A DNA stretch of 5,255 nucleotides from Methylomarinum sp. (GTDB lineage: Bacteria > Pseudomonadota > Gammaproteobacteria > Methylococcales > Methylomonadaceae), in NCBI GenBank assembly GCA_013139755.1, contig WTAG01000524.1:1-5255 (forward strand). Reading direction: 5' to 3'. Positions 1 through 5,255 of the stretch are shown here, in pieces. The notes under the pieces were generated by a model that was given only the letters and a program-made list of their open reading frames with translations, was not told where the DNA came from and ran no database searches. A program made the position numbers and the translations under genes. Every line of letters begins with the position of its first letter. The stretch's first letter is position 1.

Positions 1-146
1 CAGAGTTGGCTTCAGTTTGTTCGATTTTAGGTAAAATCCCTACATTTGATGAATATATGGCTTATTTTGAGCAAATTGAAGCAAGCGCGGATGATACTTA
101 TCGTTATTTAAATTTTGATAAAATTGATAAGTATCAGCAGAAATAA
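1..146 (+). CDS. acnB: Aconitate hydratase B, C-terminal end (partial at left edge)
   Basis: This is the last 47 codons of aconitase B, the [4Fe-4S] enzyme of the TCA cycle that interconverts citrate and isocitrate in the cytoplasm; in many proteobacteria the AcnB family also handles 2-methyl-aconitate. Reading from base 3, the peptide contains LGKIPTFDEYMAY followed by DDTYRYLNFDKIDKY and ends in QQK before TAA at 144-146. From memory this matches the end of E. coli AcnB, where LGKLPTPEEY is followed by DTYRYLNF and an SQYTEK tail. The copy here stops soon after that block, so it is a few residues shorter than the E. coli protein. The catalytic and cluster-binding parts lie upstream of the window and cannot be judged. 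No other open frame competes here. The identification rests on a short but highly conserved segment, so I am fairly sure of it. Confidence 0.88.
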   Translation, partial: ELASVCSILGKIPTFDEYMAYFEQIEASADDTYRYLNFDKIDKYQQK

Positions 147-196
147 AAGCAGGATGAGCTGAGGAAAGGAGTGAGTAGGTAATAAGCTGCACAAAA

Positions 197-232
197 GTAG
201 GATGGGCACGAAAGAACCTTTGCCCATCCTGC
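197..232. repeat. REP-like GTAG-headed hairpin element
   Basis: A perfect 10-bp inverted repeat, AGGATGGGCA (199-208) and TGCCCATCCT (221-230), is extended outward by a G-U and a G-C pair to 12 pairs (197-232). Inside, AAG (212-214) can pair with CTT (218-220), leaving a 3-base bulge (209-211) and an AAC triloop. No T run follows on either strand, so it is not a classical intrinsic terminator. The left arm begins with GTAG, the head tetranucleotide known for REP elements mobilised by RAYT (TnpA-REP) transposases, and GTAGGATGGG-type palindromes are familiar as dispersed intergenic repeats in gammaproteobacteria. I therefore call it a REP-like element. It may still stabilise the 3' end of the acnB transcript. 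Its copy number in the genome cannot be seen from here. Confidence 0.6.
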
Positions 233-244
233 GTTGCGGGTGAC

Positions 245-274
245 TTGAGTCGTTAACTTTTTATGAAATAAAAT
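245..274 (+). promoter_or_regulatory. Possible sigma70-type promoter for the RNase H-like gene
   Basis: TTGAGT at 245-250 matches four of six -35 consensus positions. TAAAAT at 269-274 matches five of six -10 positions, with an 18-base spacer. The predicted transcription start, near 281, would be almost on the ATG at 283 and about 14 bases before the in-frame ATG at 295. If the promoter is real, the message would be nearly leaderless or would start translation at the second ATG. This is inference from consensus only, in an AT-rich stretch where chance matches are common. Confidence 0.3.
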
Positions 275-282
275 ATCTATCT

Positions 283-762
283 ATGGATGAACTGATGTTA
301 CTTACAGATGGAAGTGTGAATACTCAGACAAAAGTGGGATATGGGGCTTATCTCTCTGTATCTGAACAAGGATTATCGTTGGATTCGTTAAGTAAATGCG
401 TAAAAGTCAGGCGATTTGAACATACCTCTTCAACAAAACTGGAGTTACAGACTTTATTGTGGGCGTTAAGCGATATTCATGCATCGGGACGTAAAATAAC
501 AGTGTATACAGACTCTCAAAACATTATTGGATTACCAGGACGGCGTGATCGGTTTGAGGCAAATGACTATCGATCAAAGAAAAATAAGCGTCTTAATAAT
601 TATGAGTTGTATCAGGACTTTTTCAGAATAACCGATCAATTGGATTTTGAATTAGTTAAAGTGCGCGGCCATCTGTCCTCTAGTCAGAAAAATGATATTG
701 ATAGGCTGTTTACACTTGTGGATAGAGGGTCAAGGAATGCACTTAGAGGTGATGATTTGTGA
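283..762 (+). CDS. RNase H-fold protein (ribonuclease HI-like)
   Basis: The 159-residue protein has the order of acidic motifs of the RNase H superfamily, whose members cut the RNA strand of RNA-DNA hybrids with two metal ions. LLTDGS places the first Asp at D9, TKLELQTLLWAL gives E54, YTDSQN gives D77, and VRGH gives H130, equivalent to E. coli D10, E48, D70 and H124. The fourth acid is D140 (same spacing from the His as in E. coli) or D147 in LVDRGSRNALR. It differs from canonical RnhA: the Gly/Pro-rich loop after DGS is replaced by VNTQTKVGYG, and the region at 83-106 is charged and shows no clear match to the RnhA basic protrusion. Length is close to E. coli RNase HI (155). It is therefore probably a divergent paralogue, not the housekeeping enzyme. 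No good Shine-Dalgarno precedes ATG 283; ATG 295, giving MLLTDGS, is an alternative start. It stands alone, converging on the antiporter gene. Confidence 0.8.
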   Translation: MDELMLLTDGSVNTQTKVGYGAYLSVSEQGLSLDSLSKCVKVRRFEHTSSTKLELQTLLWALSDIHASGRKITVYTDSQNIIGLPGRRDRFEANDYRSKKNKRLNNYELYQDFFRITDQLDFELVKVRGHLSSSQKNDIDRLFTLVDRGSRNALRGDDL

Positions 763-849
763 CTTTTCATTTTCAGCAAGTTTTTAAGTGAACCTTGGAA
801 ATAGGGCGTTAACGAGAAACCCAATTTTATCTTCCTTTTTGGTAAGTGG

Positions 850-866
850 AAAAAGCTTAGTAAGCT
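850..866 (-). terminator. Weak terminator-like hairpin downstream of the antiporter gene
   Basis: Read on the minus strand, AGCTTA, one C and TAAGCT form a small palindrome (866 to 854), realistically a 5-bp stem with a 3-base loop, followed directly by TTTT (853-850). It lies about 30 bases after the antiporter stop codon, where a terminator is expected. The stem is short and has only two G-C pairs, so it would be a weak intrinsic terminator at best. The rest of the convergent gap at 763-896 shows no better candidate on either strand. Confidence 0.25.
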
Positions 867-896
867 GAATGAACACTGGCTACAGACGTCTCTTTC

Positions 897-2627
897 TTAG
901 TGCTTTAATTCACCCATTACGACTTTATTTTCAGTCATTTTTTGTACTACATCTTGGTAATAATCGTTTCTAAATTCATTGATGACTTTTTCAGCATCTT
1001 CAGTATTAACCCCACTACCCAACAATACCTGTTCTGTTAGGCGTAAACTAACTTCTAAGGTTTCTGATACTGTTGTGCTGACCCCTTGACTGATTAAATC
1101 GGCGCAGTGCTGTCTGTCTGTGGCGCGAGCATGAATGGGCATGTCAGGGTAATATTGGCGCATCAGAGGGATCATGCGGTCGATGTTTTTAGGGTTATCC
1201 AAGGAGATGACAATCATTTTTGCTCGGTCAGCCCCTGCTGAGCGTAGTACTTTTACATTACAGGCATCGCCATAAAAGACTGGAAAGCCTTGGGCGCGTG
1301 CTGCTTTAATGCGTTTTTGATCCATATCAATAGCAATATAAGGCACCTCGGCTGCATTTAAGATGGCACCAATCCTTGCGCCAACGCGACCATAACCCGC
1401 CAAAATAACATGATCTTGAGAGTGATCAATAAATTCATCATAATAATTATCAGTTGTTTTGGGTTTGTGAAATTTTAGTAATAAGGCATTAGTGATTTTT
1501 ACTAAAAATGGCGTAAACACCATGCTCAATGCAATAATTACCGTTAACAGCTGGTTGATTTGCGGATCTAAAATACCTGATGATGTTGCGAATCCAAACA
1601 TAACAAAACCAAATTCACCACTTTGTATTAATAAAACAGCCGTTTGAATTGCTATATCATGTCGTACACCGTTTAATCGCACCAGAGTGTATATTACGGT
1701 TGCTTTTATTGTCATTAGGCCGAAGGTTAAGCCGATAATGTTAGCTAAGTTATTCGATAGCAAACCAAAATCAATTCCCATACCTACTGTCATAAAAAAT
1801 AAACCCAGTAATATGCCGCGGAAAGGTAAGATGTCGGCTTCAATCTGATGGCGGTAGTGGGATTCGGCTAACATTAGACCAGCTAGAAAAGCACCTAATG
1901 CCATCGAAAGACCTACTGATTTCATGATCCAGGCAACCCCTAACACCAGAAGTACTGCAACAGCGATGAAGACTTCAGGGTCTTGACTGGCTGCTATTTT
2001 TCCTAAAATGGGATTAAGTAAGTAACGCCCAATTAATAGTAAGATAGTAATGGCTGTTATGGCATAAAGTAGGTTTATTCCTGATTCTGCCGCATTGACT
2101 TCACCGCCTGCAAGCATTGATATTAAAGCTAATAAGGGCACTACGGCTAAGTCTTGTAGTAGCAGAATTGAGAAGGACATCTTCCCCATAGTGCTAGCAA
2201 TACCACCTCGTTCAGCTAGCAGGTTTAAACAAAATGCAGTGGAAGATAATGCCAGACCAAAGCCAATAATAATGGCATCATGATGTGATAAGCCCAGCCA
2301 AACTGAGGCAACATAAAGTATGCCGGCGGTAATTAATAATTGTCCAGAGCCTAGGCCAATGACTAGCTTGCGCATTTGCCATAGTTTATCGGGTTTAAGC
2401 TCAATACCCAGTATAAAAAGCAGAAAAATAACACCAAATTCAGCGAGGTGACGGGTTTCTTCAACTTCTGTGATAATTCCTAGAACCCAGGGTCCCAGAA
2501 TGGCGCCTGCTGTTAGATAACCCAGAATGGCACCAAGGCGTATTGCATGAAATACTGGGACTACAATTACTGTAGCCAGTAACAATGCTAAAATATCCAT
2601 TAAATACTGAGAACCTGTTCCATCCAT
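897..2627 (-). CDS. CPA2-family monovalent cation:proton antiporter with KTN domain (KefB/KefC type)
   Basis: A 576-residue inner-membrane antiporter of the KefB/KefC group, which exchanges K+ (or Na+) for H+. Residues 8-385 are very hydrophobic and form the transport domain of about 12-13 helices. LLLQDLAVVP (155-164) carries the Gln-Asp pair (Q158, D159) matching the ion-binding Asp of KefC. SHYRHQIEADILPF (256-269) corresponds to the KefC regulatory loop with HALESDIEPF, followed by LLGLFFMTVGMGIDF. The cytoplasmic KTN (TrkA-N) domain spans about 405-520: the Rossmann motif GYGRVG (411-416), an acidic residue ending strand 2 (D434), YGDA (452-455) and RATD (501-504). A helical tail follows; the protein is somewhat shorter than E. 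coli KefC (620) and KefB (601). In E. coli these are gated by glutathione adducts and use KefF/KefG; no such partner gene is adjacent here, so glutathione control is unproven. ATG 2627 is chosen because AAGG lies about 9 bases upstream; the Met at residue 10 is a weaker alternative. Confidence 0.93.
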   Translation of the reverse strand: MDGTGSQYLMDILALLLATVIVVPVFHAIRLGAILGYLTAGAILGPWVLGIITEVEETRHLAEFGVIFLLFILGIELKPDKLWQMRKLVIGLGSGQLLITAGILYVASVWLGLSHHDAIIIGFGLALSSTAFCLNLLAERGGIASTMGKMSFSILLLQDLAVVPLLALISMLAGGEVNAAESGINLLYAITAITILLLIGRYLLNPILGKIAASQDPEVFIAVAVLLVLGVAWIMKSVGLSMALGAFLAGLMLAESHYRHQIEADILPFRGILLGLFFMTVGMGIDFGLLSNNLANIIGLTFGLMTIKATVIYTLVRLNGVRHDIAIQTAVLLIQSGEFGFVMFGFATSSGILDPQINQLLTVIIALSMVFTPFLVKITNALLLKFHKPKTTDNYYDEFIDHSQDHVILAGYGRVGARIGAILNAAEVPYIAIDMDQKRIKAARAQGFPVFYGDACNVKVLRSAGADRAKMIVISLDNPKNIDRMIPLMRQYYPDMPIHARATDRQHCADLISQGVSTTVSETLEVSLRLTEQVLLGSGVNTEDAEKVINEFRNDYYQDVVQKMTENKVVMGELKH

Positions 2628-2673
2628 TGTAAGTGCCTTAGCTTAGGTTTAAAGAAGTTGTTAAAATAGTAGC

Positions 2674-2702
2674 TTTATAAAAATAGGAGATCAGCCTTGC
2701 AA
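2674..2702 (-). promoter_or_regulatory. Likely sigma70-type promoter of the antiporter gene
   Basis: On the minus strand TTGCAA (2702-2697, four of six -35 matches) is followed after exactly 17 bases by TATAAA (2679-2674, five of six -10 matches). Transcription would start near 2667, giving an antiporter leader of about 40 bases that contains the AAGG ribosome binding site. TTGCAA is its own reverse complement and so could also act as a -35 box towards the flavoprotein gene, but the best -10 on that side (TATTTA at 2720-2725) is poor. This is a consensus-based inference. Confidence 0.5.
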
Positions 2703-2735
2703 TATAGCATTCTGTTATTTATTTATCTAATGTGT

Positions 2736-2743
2736 AAGGCGAG
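2736..2743 (+). promoter_or_regulatory. Ribosome binding site of the flavoprotein gene
   Basis: AAGGCGAG lies three bases before ATG 2747. It is the only purine-rich Shine-Dalgarno-like sequence near this start and fixes the start codon, which is also followed within ten residues by the GAGASG dinucleotide-binding motif expected at the N-terminus of the family. Confidence 0.55.
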
Positions 2744-2746
2744 ATA

Positions 2747-3928
2747 ATGCAAAAAATTGACGTAGTGATAATTGGTGCAGGGGCATCGGGGCTAATGTGT
2801 GCGATTGAAGCAGGAAAGCGAGGACGCAGTGTTTTAGTGTTAGACCATGCTAATAAAGCAGGTAAGAAAATTCTTATGTCCGGAGGAGGGCGATGCAATT
2901 TTACGAATTACTCGGTTGATGCAGAGAACTTTATCTCCCAAAATGCGCATTTTTGTAAATCTGCATTAAGTCGATTTACTCAATGGGATTTTTTGGCAAT
3001 GATTGATCAATATAAAATCCCTTTTCATGAGCGCAGTCATGGACAGTTGTTTTGTGATGATAGTGCAAAAGATATTTTAAGCATGTTGTTGGCTGAGTGC
3101 GAGAAAGTTAATGTCAAAATTAGACTTAATTGTGAAATTAAAAAAGTTACTAAAATAGCTGAGCACGAATTTCAGTTAAAGACAGATAAAGACAGTATTC
3201 AGTGTCAATCACTTGTTGTTGCAACGGGTGGTTTGTCTATCCCTAAAATGGGGGCAACCGCTTTCGGTTATCAGCTGGCTGAGCAGTTTAATATTAATGT
3301 ACTGCCTGTTTGCGCAGCGTTAGTACCCTTTACCTTGCAACCGGATGATAAAGAAAAGTATTCACCTTTATCTGGTATTGCTGTGCCTTGTGTGGTGAGC
3401 AATCAACAGCAAAGTTTCAAAGAGAATATGTTGTTTACCCATAGAGGATTAAGTGGGCCTGCCATTTTACAAATTTCATCTTATTGGAAAGCTGGGGAGG
3501 CGATTAGTGTAAATTTCCTGCCTGAGCTGGATGTTAGTAAAATGTTGTTAGAAAAGCGCAATAACAAAGTTAAAATGCAGTTAAAAACGATTTTGGCAGA
3601 ATGGTTACCCAAGCGCTTAATCGATGTGTTGATTGATCAGAAATTACTCTCATGTTCATTACAAGATATTTCAAACAAGCAGCTTGCAGAAATAGTACAA
3701 AATATAGAAAGTTGGACGATAAAACCTAACGGTACAGAAGGTTATAGAACAGCCGAAGTGACCTTGGGCGGGGTAGATTGCTCGGTTATTTCATCAAAAA
3801 CCATGCAAAGCCAATCCGTTTCAGGGTTGTATTTTGTAGGAGAAGTATTGGATGTGACAGGCTGGCTGGGAGGGTATAATTTTCAGTGGGCCTGGGCATC
3901 GGGGTGGTGTGCTGGGCAGTATGTGTAA
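2747..3928 (+). CDS. YhiN/HI0933-family FAD-binding flavoprotein (NAD(P)/FAD-dependent oxidoreductase)
   Basis: A complete 393-residue cytoplasmic flavoprotein of the HI0933/YhiN family, close in length to E. coli YhiN (about 400). The N-terminal Rossmann motif GAGASG (10-15) binds the ADP part of FAD, with D33 ending strand 2. The family signature KILMSGGGRCNFTN occupies residues 41-54. VVATGG (157-162), followed by SIPKMGATAFGY, is the second conserved nucleotide-binding segment. Near the end GEVLDVTG (365-372) and GGYN (375-378), then QWAWASG, form the C-terminal FAD motif seen in nearly all members. The middle part (about 190-340) is the family-specific insert domain. Its substrate is not known; the distant relative BaiN is linked to bile-acid metabolism in clostridia, which does not transfer to this organism. 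It is transcribed away from the antiporter gene and is separated from the next gene by 131 bases, so it is probably monocistronic. No frameshift or missing motif is visible. Confidence 0.93.
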   Translation: MQKIDVVIIGAGASGLMCAIEAGKRGRSVLVLDHANKAGKKILMSGGGRCNFTNYSVDAENFISQNAHFCKSALSRFTQWDFLAMIDQYKIPFHERSHGQLFCDDSAKDILSMLLAECEKVNVKIRLNCEIKKVTKIAEHEFQLKTDKDSIQCQSLVVATGGLSIPKMGATAFGYQLAEQFNINVLPVCAALVPFTLQPDDKEKYSPLSGIAVPCVVSNQQQSFKENMLFTHRGLSGPAILQISSYWKAGEAISVNFLPELDVSKMLLEKRNNKVKMQLKTILAEWLPKRLIDVLIDQKLLSCSLQDISNKQLAEIVQNIESWTIKPNGTEGYRTAEVTLGGVDCSVISSKTMQSQSVSGLYFVGEVLDVTGWLGGYNFQWAWASGWCAGQYV

Positions 3929-3985
3929 CTATGTTTTGAGTGATTTCTGACTGTAAAGTTTTCAATCATCTAAACTAATAGTGAC

Positions 3986-3991
3986 TATACT
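3986..3991 (+). promoter_or_regulatory. Possible -10 box upstream of the sensor gene
   Basis: TATACT matches five of six -10 consensus positions and would place a transcription start near 3998, about 62 bases before the ATG at 4060. No good -35 sits at 16-18 bases (the sequence there is about CAATCA), and the upstream TG is one base out of place for an extended -10. The promoter is tentative and may need an activator. Confidence 0.3.
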
Positions 3992-4059
3992 GGAAGTTAG
4001 ACTGTAAATTGCAACACCGTAATAATCAGCTCACTTATTCATTAGTTCCATTATATGAT

Positions 4060-5255
4060 ATGAATGATTTTAAAAATTTACTATTGCCTAGGTTGGCTCC
4101 ATTAACATGGGTTTATTCTGCTGGACTGGTTTATTTAATCTGTGCTTTAGCCAGTCTTTGGCTGATCACACACCAGCCTTATCTTGGTATTAGTTTAATT
4201 GCTTCTGAGGATGGAAAAGGTATTCAAGTATCTGCTATTCATACAAAGTCAGCACAAGAGAAACTTAAAATAGGTGATACGATTATTGCTATTGCAGCCA
4301 AAGGGTATCATTGGCAATCTCTTGGTTCATTATCCATTATGGAAGAACCGGATAATTTTACGACTTATCATAAATACAATCAGTTTATAGCGCATCAACG
4401 TAAGTTATACAGTATTTTGTCTCAACCAGTTGTTTCAATAATATTATTAGATAACAAGGTGTTAAAGCTTGAACCACTAGCGATCAGACCCATCAATCAT
4501 TTACCCTTCCAGTATTGGGTTTTGTTAATCACTGCTGGTATTGGTTTTTATGTTGGCTTATGGATCTGGGTGTTTCGACGTGGAAAAATTGAAGCAAGAA
4601 TAATAGCAATTGGTGGTTTCGGTTTTATGTTTGGGGCCAGTTGCCTGGCGGTTTATTCTAATCGAGAGCTAGTTATTGAGCCCACACAGTTCAAATTTTT
4701 AGCTGATCTTAATCATCTGGGCAATATTACGTTTGCCTATTCGGCTTCAATTTTACTTTGCTATTATCCTAGCAAATTAGCTGACAAACCTTTTGCATTA
4801 ATTGGTTTTATTGCTATATTTTTAGTCTGGTTGAATGAGTCTCTGCAATGGTTTGAAATTCCAATCCATACATTTTATTTTCTACCCTATATTGCATCTT
4901 CGGTATTGGGTTTCCTTATCGGGCGACGACAGTGGGTTATACATAAAAATAACCCAGTAGCCAGAGCTTCAATACGCTGGTTTTTATTAACCTTAACGTT
5001 ATGTATTGGCTGCGCGCTTATTCTGTATTTTATACCTACAATTTTTAAGGAACCGCCACTACTCCCTGTATGGGTAGCACAGTTAATGATTTTATTTCTT
5101 TATATTGGATTAATATTAGGTGTTATTCAATATCGTCTTTTTGATATTGAACAATGGTGGTTTAACTGCTGGGTATGGTTTTTTTCTGGTTGCTGCGTCA
5201 TTGCAATCGACTTATCTTTAATCTACCTGTTTAACAGCAGTCCGTTAAAATCAAT
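4060..5255 (+). CDS. Multi-TM membrane sensor with PDZ-like domain, probable ComP-like histidine kinase N-terminus (partial at right edge)
   Basis: The frame is open from 4060 to the window end: 398 codons with no stop. A first TM helix (about 15-37) is followed by an extracytoplasmic stretch (about 38-148) that looks PDZ-like: GKGIQVSAIHTKSAQEKLKI then GDTIIAI (72-78), the usual pattern of a PDZ ligand groove and strand. About eight more hydrophobic segments follow, near 152-172, 182-199, 220-236, 245-265, 272-288, 307-326, 337-357 and 371-391. QYRLFDIE (357-364) sits between the last two. This order (TM, PDZ-like domain, TM bundle, FDIE between late helices) is the same as in the N-terminal half of Bacillus ComP, a quorum-sensing histidine kinase, so I infer a two-component sensor kinase whose catalytic domains lie beyond the window. 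No kinase, GAF or other output motif is visible yet, so a GGDEF or other output is possible. The start codon has no clear Shine-Dalgarno. An in-frame TTG at 4009 would add 17 residues without family support. Confidence 0.7.
   Translation, partial: MNDFKNLLLPRLAPLTWVYSAGLVYLICALASLWLITHQPYLGISLIASEDGKGIQVSAIHTKSAQEKLKIGDTIIAIAAKGYHWQSLGSLSIMEEPDNFTTYHKYNQFIAHQRKLYSILSQPVVSIILLDNKVLKLEPLAIRPINHLPFQYWVLLITAGIGFYVGLWIWVFRRGKIEARIIAIGGFGFMFGASCLAVYSNRELVIEPTQFKFLADLNHLGNITFAYSASILLCYYPSKLADKPFALIGFIAIFLVWLNESLQWFEIPIHTFYFLPYIASSVLGFLIGRRQWVIHKNNPVARASIRWFLLTLTLCIGCALILYFIPTIFKEPPLLPVWVAQLMILFLYIGLILGVIQYRLFDIEQWWFNCWVWFFSGCCVIAIDLSLIYLFNSSPLKS

Noticed and set aside
199..230. Perfect hairpin read as a rho-independent terminator of acnB
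   Set aside because: The stem is strong but no T run follows on either strand, and the GTAG head and related half copy fit a REP-like repeat better. A role in mRNA 3'-end protection remains possible.
762..785. ACTT ... AAGTTTTT as a terminator after the RNase H-like gene
   Set aside because: The stem would be only four base pairs with a 12-base loop and a single G-C pair, too weak to support a call.
801..822. GGG ... CCC enclosing CGTTAACG in the convergent gap
   Set aside because: CGTTAACG is a perfect 8-base palindrome, but the outer stem is three pairs, the arms are unequal and no T run follows, so there is no supportable function.
884..891. AGACGTCT palindrome near the antiporter stop
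   Set aside because: An isolated 8-base palindrome with no flanking symmetry or second copy; chance occurrence is likely.
2095..2283. A 62-codon plus-strand open frame
   Set aside because: It lies wholly inside the antiporter gene on the opposite strand, has low-complexity composition with no recognisable motif, and has no ribosome binding site. It is an antisense shadow of a strongly supported gene.
3941..3968. TGATT ... AATCA inverted repeat after the flavoprotein gene as a terminator
   Set aside because: A five-pair AT-rich stem with an 18-base loop and no T run after it is not a credible terminator.
4055..4063. ATG ATA TGA mini-frame whose stop overlaps the sensor start codon
   Set aside because: It could act as a translation-coupled leader, but it has no ribosome binding site and two-codon frames of this kind are expected by chance in AT-rich DNA.

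Overview
This AT-rich window holds five protein-coding genes, two of them cut by the window edges, and looks like ordinary chromosome of a gammaproteobacterium. The first gene is the C-terminal tail of an aconitase B, an enzyme typical of proteobacteria. A KefB/KefC-type antiporter and a YhiN/HI0933-type flavoprotein fit the same group. A methanotroph-like (Methylococcales) origin would fit the GTAG-headed hairpin repeat and overall composition, but that is only a guess. I see no phage, insertion sequence, CRISPR array, tRNA or rRNA.

Layout from left to right. At 1-146 (+) is the last 47 codons of acnB. At 147-282 is an intergenic stretch with a strong REP-like hairpin (197-232) and a possible promoter for the next gene. 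At 283-762 (+) is a small RNase H-fold protein with a full set of candidate catalytic acidic residues. At 763-896 is a short convergent gap with only a weak terminator-like hairpin for the minus strand. At 897-2627 (-) is a CPA2-family monovalent cation/proton antiporter with a C-terminal nucleotide-binding KTN (TrkA-N) domain. At 2628-2746 is a divergent intergenic region with a good sigma70-like promoter for the antiporter. At 2747-3928 (+) is a YhiN/HI0933-type FAD protein. At 3929-4059 is a gap with a TATACT box and a 9-bp direct repeat. From 4060 to the right edge (+) is the N-terminal part of a large membrane sensor: one TM helix, a PDZ-like periplasmic domain, then about eight TM helices, an architecture like the input half of the ComP histidine kinase. 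Its output domain lies beyond the window.

The genes do not form an obvious pathway. Gene order alternates in strand, all intergenic gaps are 119-136 bases, and each gene seems to have its own transcription signals, so I infer independent units rather than an operon. No stretch over 300 bases lacks a gene. The most interesting items are the ComP-like PDZ/multi-TM sensor, the REP-like element with a degenerate half copy next to the acnB stop, and the divergent RNase H paralogue. I found no convincing new multi-gene system here.
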